A DNA stretch of 64,000 nucleotides, taken from the NCBI RefSeq assembly GCF_003369915.1, contig NW_022881614.1, forward strand, positions 35,710,342 to 35,774,341. Direction: 5' to 3'. Each line of letters begins with the position of its first letter. Within the stretch, counting starts at the first letter, position 1. Positions 24,727 through 35,552 of the stretch are shown one piece after another. The notes under the pieces were generated by a model, which was given only the letters and a program-made list of their open reading frames with translations, had not been told where the DNA came from and searched no databases. A program made the position numbers and the translations under genes. This DNA is from Drosophila miranda. Lineage: Eukaryota > Arthropoda > Insecta > Diptera > Drosophilidae.

Positions 24727-25797
24727 ATGCTCAAGTTGGTGCTCTGTTTTGTTCTACTCGCCGCCGGCGCAGGATGGGCCTTCAACCACGGCCAGGATTT
24801 AGCCGATTTCGAAGCATATGTGGTAGGTTGAAACCATTTTCCCACGCTTTCCGCTCTTGCAATTAGACGAAAATCGTATTCCCAGGCCAAATATGCAAAG
24901 ATCTACCCGACCACCTCGGCGAGGTCCTTTGCCAACTATTACTTCATCTATAACCGCAACCAAGTGACGCAGCACAATGCCCAGGCGGACAGGAATCGCA
25001 CCACCTACCGCGAGGCGGTGAGCCAATTCTCAGACATACGCCTGGTCCAGTTCGCTGCACTGCTGCCCAAGGCCGTGTACCCCACCGTTTCGAATGCCGT
25101 GTCTCCTGTAGCCACGCAGGCGCCGCCGGCCGAGTACGACATCGTCGCGGACCTGGGCTTGACCATTACGGTGGAGGACCAGGGCGTGAACTGCAGCAGC
25201 AGCTGGACCTATGCCGCGGCCAAGGCCGTGGAGATCATTAATGCCGTTGGATCTGGAAATCTCTCCCCCCAATCGCTGTCCGCTCAGCAGCTGATCGACT
25301 GCGCTGGCATGGGCGCCGGCTGCAGCACGCAGGCCCCGCAGTCGGCCTTCGACTACCTCACCCAGTACTCGCTTCTGTATCCATCCGAGGACTATCCAAA
25401 CACGCCAGCTCTCAAGCAGCAGGGGATGTGCCTGCCAGCCCCGTCGGTGGGGGTGGGCGTCCAGCTGACCAGCTACTCGGTCCTGGCCGACGGCGACGAT
25501 ACTGCCCTCATGCGTTACGTGTCCAACGACATACCCGTAGTGGTGGAGTACAATCCGGCGACCTTCGGCTTCATGCAGTACTCGAGCGGTGTCTACCAGC
25601 CGCCCACCAAAGCCGCCATGGCCGCCAGCTCTCAGTTCCTGTTGGTGGTGGGCTACGGCTTCGATGCCGCCACCAATCTGAACTACTGGAAGTGCCTCAA
25701 CTCATTCGGCACGGGATGGGGCGAGCAGGGCTACATCAGGATCGTGCGCAGCGCCAGCCAGCCGATCGCCAAGAACGCCATTTTCCCCAACTCGTAA
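24727..25797 (+). CDS. CG6337: papain-fold pseudoprotease (C1A family, catalytic residues lost)
   Basis: Two exons, 24727-24822 and 24886-25797, 335 residues. An N-terminal signal peptide (1-18) precedes a short I29-like propeptide (about 25-90) and a papain-like domain from about 115 to the end. The active site is degraded. The usual CGSCW reads CSSSW, so the nucleophile position is Ser138. The His position is Gln282, seven residues before VGYG. The Asn survives (304, LNSFG) and the oxyanion Gln131 is kept. The open frame, intact splice sites and strong promoter suggest a working gene for a non-catalytic secreted or lysosomal protein rather than a pseudogene. The symbol is a tentative ortholog guess from family and neighbourhood. 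A poly(A) signal lies at 25843-25848. Confidence 0.8.
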
Positions 25798-28016
25798 CAC
25801 GTTACGGTGGTTGATTCAGTTAATAATCGACGTAGATAACGAAATAAAAATGAATTTAGGAGCCAATCGAAGCTATTTGTTATACTGTTCAATCCGTTGC
25901 TTTATTCGATTTCCCTTTGTATTTAGTTTATTTATTGAGTTTTCATCTACAAGCGGAGCTTTACAGACTTAAATGCTAAAAATTAACAAGTTCACATAAT
26001 TTTTGCTTTATTCTTTCTCAAAGATCTTGTTTGATTTTCATTTAATGTCTTGTCTTTTTTTTTTGTGTTCTGTTATATTTCTGTTTGCATAATATGTATG
26101 TATTTCCTTTTGTGTGCTGCTGTTTGAAAAACCTAAGAAACAAATGGAAATGGAATCGATATATATATATATTTGGTATATATATATATACATAGAGAAC
26201 ATTCAAATCAGGCAACGCAGCAAAAATCATAATTTTGTTGGTGTGTGTTATTTCTTTTTGTTGCTGCTGGACTTCTAGAAACTTCTTCCATATACTATAC
26301 TCGTATTCCATTTAAATGTTTAAATGTTAGTTTAGAATCTCTTCCCGCCTCCGTGTCTGGTAAAGCAAAGCTCAATGATATGATTTACGCTGCCAACTCA
26401 TGTCTTTATTATGTCGTTATCTTTTCTTTTTTATATACGAGTATTATCAATTTCAGCGTGTTTTTTCATGTTTTGTTTCTCTGTGAATGTGCTCAAATGC
26501 GTATTGGAGTTTCTCAATCTTTTTATTATATTTATTTATTTTTGAATTTTGTTGAAAAGTTTTTCGATCTGTCATGGATTGCATTGCAGTGATAAACGAA
26601 TAAAATGGAGCTCTGAGAGCTGGAATATCGAATCTAAATTATGTACGAGTCTGAGATTATTCAACTTGTTGGAGAATTGCATTTTGTTTTCCTTTTATTC
26701 TCTGGTTGTTTTCCTTTCCTCCATTTTTTTTAAATTACGGTACAACGGCAAGTGTTTTGTTATTTGTCTTTGGATTTTTGTTTGTTTCTTTCTTTTATAA
26801 ATTAAAATTATTTAAGTTTATCTACATATGCTCACGTTTTTTTCTGTAGTTTTATTAGCTTTCCATATAATTCTTAATAATATTTAACTAAATAAATATA
26901 ATTTTATATATTTTATGCAATTTCTGTTATGTATACGATGATATATAAATATAATTAAATTTTTTTGTTTGCTTTTCCTACACAAAATGATGTGTTCTTA
27001 ACGGCTGTCATATAATGTGTCATGTGATGTGTTGGCTAGTGTTTTCCTTCCACCTTGCTCATTTTCTTGCTACCGTTTTTGTGTTGACTGTACTCTTGCT
27101 GTATCTGCCGGTCGGATCAATGACATAAAGTTTGATGAGTCTTTTCAAAAGACTCTTTTGTCTTTTGACAAATTTTAGGAAGATTTATTTTGTTAGTTTT
27201 CTATTTCGATTTTTGTTTGTATGAAGCTCAAAATGGACAAAATATGATTTCATAATTTAGTTGCTAATTTTATGGATTCTCTTGTTGATTTGTAAATAGT
27301 TTTCCCATTCTTTCTATTTAATGTATGTATATATATGTGTATATATATATTTTTATTAATTTTCCTTCCTATGCTTTTCTTGAGTTACATATAAATCATT
27401 TTTCTGGCTTCCTATTAGTTCGGAATCCTAATTATTTCAAATACTATGCTCTATAGATGTTCTCAATTAGTTTACCTTCGGTTTTTCGCATAGCTTATAC
27501 GAAGGGGTTACCTTCTAGGGTTGGGTTGCCGTTGCCCTATTCTGTCGTGGTGTTAAATTATACATTTTTTTGGGTTTCTTCTCTTGTTGGGCTTCTCAGA
27601 TGTTTCGCCGCAACAAAAATTAATTAATTATATTTTTTGCTCTGTCAAGTTTTATTCTGGATTAAAGTTTTGAAATTTTTCAGGCGGAGACATTTACTGG
27701 CAGTTTCTCTGTATTTTTTTTTTAATTTCGAACATAATGCTATGGGAAAATGTGGATTTATTTGTATTACTGCCCCCAATAACTGCTGTTTTTTTTTTGT
27801 TCGGTTATGCTCTTTTGCTGTTTATAATGCGTGACCATAAGATAATTTTCAATTTATTGTTAGTTCTTTTACATTTAACACATTAAATTAAATTAAATTA
27901 CGCAACTAAATGAGCATCAAGTCCGGACCTGCACCAGGCCAAGAAAAACCATCGAAAGTAAGGCAAAAATAAGTGGATACAATTGGAGGTGTGAAAGCGC
28001 TAAATCCCAGCTAAAT
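25798..28016 (-). other. AT-rich convergent intergenic / probable long 3' UTR of the Ly6 gene
   Basis: No coding frame. AATAAA at 25843-25848 serves the plus-strand peptidase-like gene. On the minus strand several AATAAA signals (TTTATT on plus, 25898-25940) would end the Ly6 transcript after a ~2.1 kb A-rich trailer. The plus strand is strongly T-rich throughout, with several TA runs (26155-26190, 27325-27350). The long UTR is inferred. Confidence 0.4.
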
Positions 28017-28717
28017 TTATGAGCTCTGGACTTTTATTGTGTGCCCGGAGCTCAGCAGGAGCGCGCAGCCGGCGGCCAGGGCGAGAGGCAGTATCATCCA
28101 CGGGGCTGTCAGCGAGTTGCCGCCGTTGCACAGGTCCTTGGTGCAGGAGCAGTAGATGGCGGCCACATCGTGGGTGCCCGAACGCCGCACGCACTCCACA
28201 TCGGTGCGCTCGTCGTGAATGTAGCCGCAGCCGCGCACAATGCGGGTCTTGCCATAGACTTGGATGGGAAAGCACAAGGATTAGCATTATATTGATCGGA
28301 CTTGGGGTATTGGGACAATGACTCACTCTTCTGCACAGTTTTGCGGCACAAGGTGGGCTTGTACCTGTCCTTGAGATGCTCCAGGGGCTCCTGTTTGCTG
28401 CAGTTGACCTCTCCAATGGAGTACGGCTCGAAGGGATCGCCGCAGCGAGGATCGAATTCGCTGTTGCAGTCGTAGCACATCAGGGCAGTGGACACTGGGG
28501 ACGGGAAGAGAAAAGCAACAGCGGGTTACACCGTTATATAGTACAGGTAGAGGTACAGGTACAGTTCGCCAAATTTCAGGGCTGTCAACTGTCAGGGCTG
28601 TTTTTGTGTCGGTCGGGACAGGGTTGCCTTTTTTGCATTGCATAAACTGTGGGGCTTACCTTGTATGCAGCAGAGCACGCCTAACAGCAACAACACTTTC
28701 TTCATGAACGGCGACAT
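28017..28717 (-). CDS. CG6329: Ly6/uPAR (three-finger) GPI-anchored protein
   Basis: Three coding exons on the minus strand: 28660-28717, 28327-28494 and 28017-28258 (AAG acceptor), 155 residues. The signal peptide is encoded almost wholly by exon 1 (MSPFMKKVLLLLGVLCC). The LU domain begins at CYDC (residue 26) and shows ten Cys ending in the diagnostic CxCxxxxCN motif (CSCTKDLCNGG). A hydrophobic C-terminal tail (about WMILPLALAAGCALLL) fits a GPI-anchor signal. Drosophila Ly6 proteins act at the cell surface, for example in septate junctions, channel trafficking and sleep. The specific role of this one is not known to me. The symbol rests on recalled sequence similarity and Muller C context. 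Confidence 0.82.
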
Positions 28718-31700
28718 TTTCTCTGCACTTGGGTTTTTCGTTTATTTACTTATGCTCTTAGTCTCTTTTAAAACTCTTCTTTCTCCAAAAAAAAACTCTC
28801 TTTTCGTTGAACAATTTGAGGTTTCCTTTTCTGTTAGATTATCATGTTAGCCTGGAAAATGAGAATGCATTTGCTAATTCTGTGTAAACAGAACTGCCGA
28901 ACTGCCGCAACTCTGCCACTCGCTTCGCTCTCATCTCTTCACCCCGACGATGAAAAGTGAAAATCCATTGGGCAAAAATAAACCGAAAGCTATGCGGAAT
29001 AGGGCAAAGAGGAATGGGAATAACGGCAGAGCAAAGTGGGACGCAAATAGGAAAGACAAAACCAAAAAAAAAAGAAACGAGAGCTACGAAAGAAGTGCAG
29101 TTCGACAGTATGGTCTGGTGGCGAGGGGGTTAGGCAAGAAAGTGTGAGGTAATAAATGCGACGGCGCAATGCATCAGATGCTCTCTCTCTCTCTCGCTCT
29201 GTTTTCTTGCACTCCACTCGCTAAGGCAAAGAGAATTGGAACGAAACTGTAATGACGCGCTCTGTGTGGAACCTATTCGGGCGACCCAATTAGTGGGCCT
29301 GTGGAAGCCAATCCAATGCTCTTGGCGGCAAGCTTGATCACTGCCCTGGCTCAAAGTGAATTTCAAATAATTTAAAACTTGAGATTTATTATTAATTTCT
29401 TGTAGCACTAATGGAATGTGTGCCGTGGCTTTTTATGAGATTTTCATGGGAAGCATGGACACTTAATAGGATTTCCATGATTACTATCTACGATTTAGTG
29501 GGCCAATGGCTTAAACATTGATTTTCCTTCGTGTAGAGTGGGTGTTACGGATGAGGAACCTATTGCATTTGCTGCCCTGTAGCTAGGCAACCCATTCTAC
29601 CTCCCTCTCACCCACTTCCCTCGCATACCCGCCAATCGGGGTAATCTTTTAATAGTTTTGTCATCGCAAGCGCTTTTCCGTTGCCATTTCATTCCCCTCA
29701 GGCCTGGTCGAGTTGGCCTCGGGTGTCGCCTCGAGTGAATTGTGATTGTGGCACGGCCCACAGCGGATGGTGCACTATACAGGAGCAATTTACGGTACAT
29801 TTAACGGGGGTAAAAGCAATTTACCGTTAAAGTTGTTGAGCATTCAAAGCTCTGATACTTAAGCTCAAGAGACTTATTATTGGAACTACCTTTGAGACGG
29901 AAGATCAAAGCGGTCTTAAATGAAGAATTACCCGATATGAGATAAGAAAAGAACCAATTCCTTTAAACGGAACAATATACCAAATACATACCAATATATA
30001 TTGGTAAGGGGCAGAAAAAAGTCAATGTACATAGTTTTCCCTTTCCATGTCAAGTCTCTATTGGCCAAAAGTAATTACAAAAGTACTCCCGCCATTCCTG
30101 TGAGGGAGACACCAGACACCCCTTTGAGCCAACTGCGTCTCCTCCTCTATTAACTTGTACAAGCACCAAGTCGTATACGTAATCAAGAAAAGTGCAATGC
30201 ACTGAAGCCTTAGTAGAGCACCACTCCAATTGCTTAGCTGCTGGGGAAGCGGAAGAGGAAAATATGATCAGAGTTGGAAATATTACGCATACGCCTCGAA
30301 TTCGGGTTTCTGGCACATACAGACTCAGACAGTTCACACACACACAGGGCATGTGGAGAAGAAAAATGAAAAATGGACAGCTGAACGAATGAAAAGCCAA
30401 TCAATATGGTAGTCAAGGGGCTGTTGTCATGTCGGACCCGTCAATCACAACAAAATGCTGTTGTCGGGCGGAAGAGTAGAGTACCCCCGCCATACGGCAG
30501 AGGCATTTGGCGAGTGTGTCTGTGTGTCCATTATGACACTTCCCCTTAAATATTAGATGTGCCTTTTTCGATTAGATTGCATTCTCTATGGCATGCAACA
30601 CTCTACAAAGCTCCATATCCGTCTTCATATGAATCTCCCTTCCAGCCTGCCTGCCTCCCTCCCGCTCTGTGGCTTCACAAAATTCAATGAATGACCTAGT
30701 TCAGACCATACCATACCGTGACTCCCCCTCAGTGGCACCTCATTGTGCTGCATGGCATTTCCTGCGGGAAATGTTCCTTCAAGTAATCTACTGCCTTGCG
30801 TCTGGTCTGTCAGGGTCTGTTTCCCACCGTTTTCTTTTTTTCTTTTGTTATGAAATAGTCAGACAATTGGCATAAAGGCATACCCTATCGATTTAGCCAT
30901 TAAAAAAAAGAAGCCAAGCCCCAACGAACTAGGCAGAATAAGTGGAACGAAATAGTTGCTCAGGTGGTGGTTCAGGTGGTTCGTAGATGGTAGATGGGGT
31001 TTGGTTCGGCAGGTACATATCTGCTGCACTCTCGGTTGTATAATATAATATACAAGTATATGTACAGGGTGCAGGTCTCTTGGATTAACAGACAATACGT
31101 TTTTTTGTTCTTATTTGAAGTGATTTCGCTGTATTAGATATGACTCTTTTATCAAAATAATATAAGGGTTAAGTAATATATAGCTTCTTTTTTTTGGTTT
31201 GATTATACAAGATTGTGGTCTTTAGATTCAATTCAATTAGGATTTATTACACTCCATTTATACATATACTATGTACGTAAGGGTTTTTTCATTTTTTCAA
31301 ACTGTTTTGTAATCATTTTGTCGCTCTCGCTTTACACTTTTCACTGATTTGTTTTGAAGTCACTTTTCACATTTACTCTCACTGTTATATAATGCCCAGG
31401 CCCTTACCACTATTTTATATAGTTCGCAAATGTCTGCCTTTCCATAACGATATATTCTACGAGTATATGTCGACTATATCTTTTGTCGTTGTGTTCATTT
31501 ACATAAGAGCGGATGATGATGTGGGAGTCCGGAATTAATTTCCTTGGGTTGGGGTTTCTTTCGAACTTTTTCAAGCTGACGTCCGACTTTTGAAAACGAA
31601 AAGAAGGGCTTTGTCGGTGAGTGGAGTACGATTTCAGTGCAAATTCTATCGCAAGGACGAAGCACAAAGTCAAAGCGTGCACAGAAAGAGAGAGAGAGAG

Positions 31701-32430
31701 CGTTAGTCAGTCAGTCACCTAAGGTGTATTTATACAGGGTGAGTCATTCACAGAGAGCGACAGTGTTCCCTCATATATGTATGGTTCAGCTGCTTTCTCG
31801 TGTGAGAAGTACCTAAATACCTCACCATATATATACACCCTGCTGTCCCCATGAGCTTTGGCAGACCGACCGAGAGAGCGTGAGAATGAGCGCCCTAAAA
31901 GAAACCAAGCGAAAAAAGTTAAATCGATAGAAAAACGCGCCGGAGCCCGTGCCCCAAGCGGGATTATCTAATAGTACGGCTTAATCGCCAACTGATGGGC
32001 CCTCGATTGCGGAATCGCCGGCAGGCTTGTGGTTTGGAAAGTGGACCTGATCGATGTCGGGGCAGCTACCTTTTTGGGGTTCGACAAACACACACAATTT
32101 TTTTGATATATTTTGAAGTGTTATTATATTTGGCTTGCTTTTCTGTGAGGTCACGCGACGCGATGCAACCCCAGACACGGTGAAATTCCTTCTGAGCGCA
32201 AAATCTGCAGCTGTACGCAGGCCACCGCATCGGCCGGCAAGATGGGAGAGCGGAGACTGCGCACTGAGACAAGGAACATTCAATTCCAGTTCTACAATTA
32301 TTTAACAAACTTTTGAAAAACCATTGCCTCCACGCTACCAACAGAGCATGCCCATTAACATACATTTTGAATAGCCGTTTCGGCACTTAACAGAGATATG
32401 TAGTTGCGGCTAACAGTCTGGCGCACCTCC
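28718..32430. other. long non-coding region upstream of the Ly6 gene
   Basis: About 3.7 kb between the Ly6 start and the end of the next minus-strand gene. No open frame looks coding. It holds (CT)n near 29181-29200, (AG)n at 31687-31700, CACA runs near 30337-30346, and T-rich stretches at 31080-31330. Untranslated 5' exons or enhancers of the Ly6 gene are likely but cannot be placed. Confidence 0.4.
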
Positions 32431-32940
32431 TTAGGTCTTGATGGCTGCCATGATTCGAGTCCAGAATGCCTGAACCTCGGGATCCTGCATTAGGGCTCGC
32501 TTCTTGGAGCTCAGCACCATATTGAGTATGTCCGCATTCTTAAAGCGATCTCGGCTATTGGACTTATGCTCTGCCGCCTCTGGGGAGCCTACTGCTTCCG
32601 TCTCCTGCTCGTCCAGTGGCCCCGCTTCCAGCGCTGGGCTGGCGATTTGCGTGGCTGAAATTGTGAAATATTACCTATCTCTTTCTGGACTCTACACTAA
32701 TCTACCTTTCTTGCACTTTGTGGTCTCCGTTTTAGTCTTTTCCGCTCGTTTCTGATACGGTTTGCGTTGTTTCAGAGGTTCCTTCGCCTTGCCACGCTTT
32801 CCTTGCCAGGACAGATCAGGGAATAACTCAGTGCTCTCGGCTGGGGTATCTGCATCCTGTTGCAGCCGCCTCTTGACATGCAAATTCAAACGTTCCTTGA
32901 TATTGGGCTGTTCCAATTTCACCTGTAGAATCGATTCCAT
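32431..32940 (-). CDS. small basic protein, unrecognised
   Basis: Two exons, 32706-32940 and 32431-32654, separated by a 51-nt GT-AG intron in phase 1, 152 residues. The N-terminal half is Lys/Arg-rich (KRGKAKEPLKQRKPYQKR near residues 54-72), which would suit a nuclear or RNA-binding role. The middle is acidic (Glu-rich, about 80-100). The C-terminal 45 residues look most constrained, with SKKRALMQDPEVQAFWTRIM ending in AAIKT. No signal peptide or membrane segment. The short intron with matched phase and the uninterrupted frame support a real gene. I do not recognise the family and assign no function. Confidence 0.72.
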
Positions 32941-34027
32941 ATTGCGCTCAAAACAAATTGCAAGAAATTCCAGCTGAATCAGCTGATGCGTATAACAGCA
33001 CGTTTTTTCACAATGTGACCGCGTACCCATTGCCCGTGGGACTTAAGAACTATACCAAAATATACCGTCTATTTTTAATATATACCGTAAATATACTGAC
33101 GAATTATCCATATGCCATATACATATACCTCGATTTTCATATTCCGTTGAATATTACTAGCTAGATAGAAGCGTCAACCCTGCCCACATAGTTTTATCCC
33201 ATTGATGAACAAATGCTATACCAGATTAACTAATTTTTAGTACTCCATCTTATTGTATTTTGACTAAAAGACGGTTTAAGCAAAAAAGTTCAACAACAAA
33301 AAACGCAATGTTGTCACTTCAATGTTGCTGGTATTTGAAGACTCAATGCTTGTGAACCGAAGTATGGCTATTTCGTTAAGTGAATGTTAAGATACAACTG
33401 TTTTTAAAACGTAATTGAAGAAATTTTCTCAAATTGATATATTTAAGATGTATTCTTATTAGTTTCCTGTACATCCTGATCCCGATACGCATTTTTGAAA
33501 TATGTAAGAAAACCACTAATTGCAAAATATCGTTGGAATACCTTTTAAACAGAGACAGACTATTATCTGCATTCATGAGAGACTGGGATGACAAACATTT
33601 TCCTAGGGTATGCAGAATGCCCATGTTGCGGGATATGCTGCGCGTTTTCTCTGACTCATACAAATTAATGTTGCCGCGACTTTTGTGCATGGAATGGGAT
33701 TGTTGACACCGATTCATAACTGATTCAGAGAGAGCAAAAAGAGCCGAGAGGTGCGCGCCAAATATAAATTGTTTGAAAGCGAATGAGCGACAAGGACTTA
33801 AATTCAATGCATTGGAATAAATGATGAGGTTGAGGTGAAAAATATCGTGGCTTTGTTAAGAAAATCTACGAGAAGAATAAACAAATACTATTATTTTCCG
33901 CCATTTACAACAAGTCGTTAAACTGTTTAAATAGAGGGGGTTAAGTGGGCTAAGTTCGTTTTTGTCATCGGTATATTTTTTGGTATATTCTTAAAAAGAG
34001 ACCGTATTTTTCTAAGGGGTCAGACCG
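32941..34027. other. intergenic region between small basic gene and fl(2)d
   Basis: AT-rich DNA with no supported gene; two 90-140-residue open frames on opposite strands (33376-33807) lack coding character. On the minus strand CGGTCACATTG (33011-33021), one mismatch from the Motif 1 core-promoter element, lies about 75 bases upstream of the ATG of the small basic gene. Confidence 0.4.
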
Positions 34028-34038
34028 CGGTCACACTG
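34028..34038 (+). promoter_or_regulatory. Motif 1 core promoter element of fl(2)d
   Basis: CGGTCACACTG matches the Drosophila Motif 1 consensus (YGGTCACACTR), bound by M1BP and typical of housekeeping promoters. It lies 336 bases upstream of the fl(2)d ATG, so transcription probably starts within a few tens of bases of it, giving a ~0.3 kb leader. Confidence 0.6.
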
Positions 34039-34373
34039 GACGCCATGTTGTTTTAAAATTTCAGCTTGACTGCGTCGTTGCGTGAAAAGTTGTAAAATAT
34101 CGACGTCAAAGTGCAAATAACCACATCAAAATATAAAAAAAGTGATAATAAATGAACAATCCACCACGTAATCAATAATTCAACGTGCAAGTACGTGTTT
34201 TTGGCATCTGTAAGTGGGCAACGAAATTCTCTCGCTCTTGCCTCCGCGTCGCCATTGGTGTGTACGCATTGGCAGTGTGGTGCATCCGTGTGTAATTTTT
34301 TCTGCCCCATATGCAAAACAACGCTGGAAAAGGACCCCCAACACGAACAGCAAGAGCCTTTTGAAAGCGAGTT

Positions 34374-35455
34374 ATGAGTGTCGCTGCAATGACTATGGAC
34401 GATCAGAGACCGCTGATGAACAGTTACGACAAAATGTCGACAGCCAAATACGAGCAAAACATAAACCTTATAAGCAGTGGCTCCAGCAGTGGCATCAGCG
34501 CGGGAGGTGTTGGTGGAGGGGGCGTGCCGCCCTCTGGCCCGGCATCGCCCACACCCTCCGGGTCCGAGGAGTCGCACCACCATCCGCACCACTCGCACCA
34601 CCACCAGCACCATACCCCCAACCAGGAGCAACAGCGCCAACAACTGCAGCAGCAAGAACAACAGCATGCCGCTGTTGCAGAGGCTGTTGCAGCCGCCGAA
34701 CAGCGCCAGCGTCTGCTCGAAGGTATTATACATAACAGTAATCAAGGCTCCTATATACTCTATCTTTATATACAAAAAAAGAGCGGGAAGAACAGAAACG
34801 AAAGTGTAAAAATTTGTGTAAATTCTGTATTATAATTTCATAATTTGCCTAGTTCCCATTCTTGATTTGAACTCTCTCTCTCTCTCTCTCTTAATATACC
34901 CTGTAAGTATTCCCTATCGATTCACCTGCACTCTCTCTTGGTTTGTGCGCAGGAGAAAAATTGTTTATGAAAAACATTCGGAAAAGAACTCCACGTGTGT
35001 GCCACGATATGATCCTCGAAGCGAACACTCTCTGCGAAAGAACAGTTTCCAACAGCGTTTAGTAACCTTTTGTTATTTTTATTTTTAAATACAACTTCAG
35101 AAATTGTGAAAGTGCCAGAGAAATGAACGCTAAACGAGTTTATAACCCAACAATAAGCTAATAAATGAATAAATCATTAAAAAATATATTCATTGAAAAT
35201 ACAAAAATGTAATGAACTTCATGAATAAAATAAAGCAAAAGTGTTGTAAAGTGTTGTGCAAAAGAACAATCAAATATAAATCTGATAAAAATGATAACAA
35301 AATGCAAACCAAAATATAATAAAAACTCGAAAATCTCTCGCGTTCTCTCGTTCGGCGTCGCTGTGTACAGTTAGTTTTTCGTTTTTGTTTCGACCACTTT
35401 TTCGTTTGCCTACGTGCCAGAGCAGAGCCGCCAACGTGTCTCTGGCCCCCACCAT

Positions 35456-35552
<97 letters not shown>

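Noticed and set aside
28019-28321. 100-residue plus-strand frame over the Ly6 gene
   Set aside because: Antisense shadow of GC-rich coding exon 3.
33376-33807. Overlapping 90- and 143-residue open frames on opposite strands
   Set aside because: Low-complexity basic/hydrophobic composition, no domain, no splice partner; AT-rich intergenic noise.
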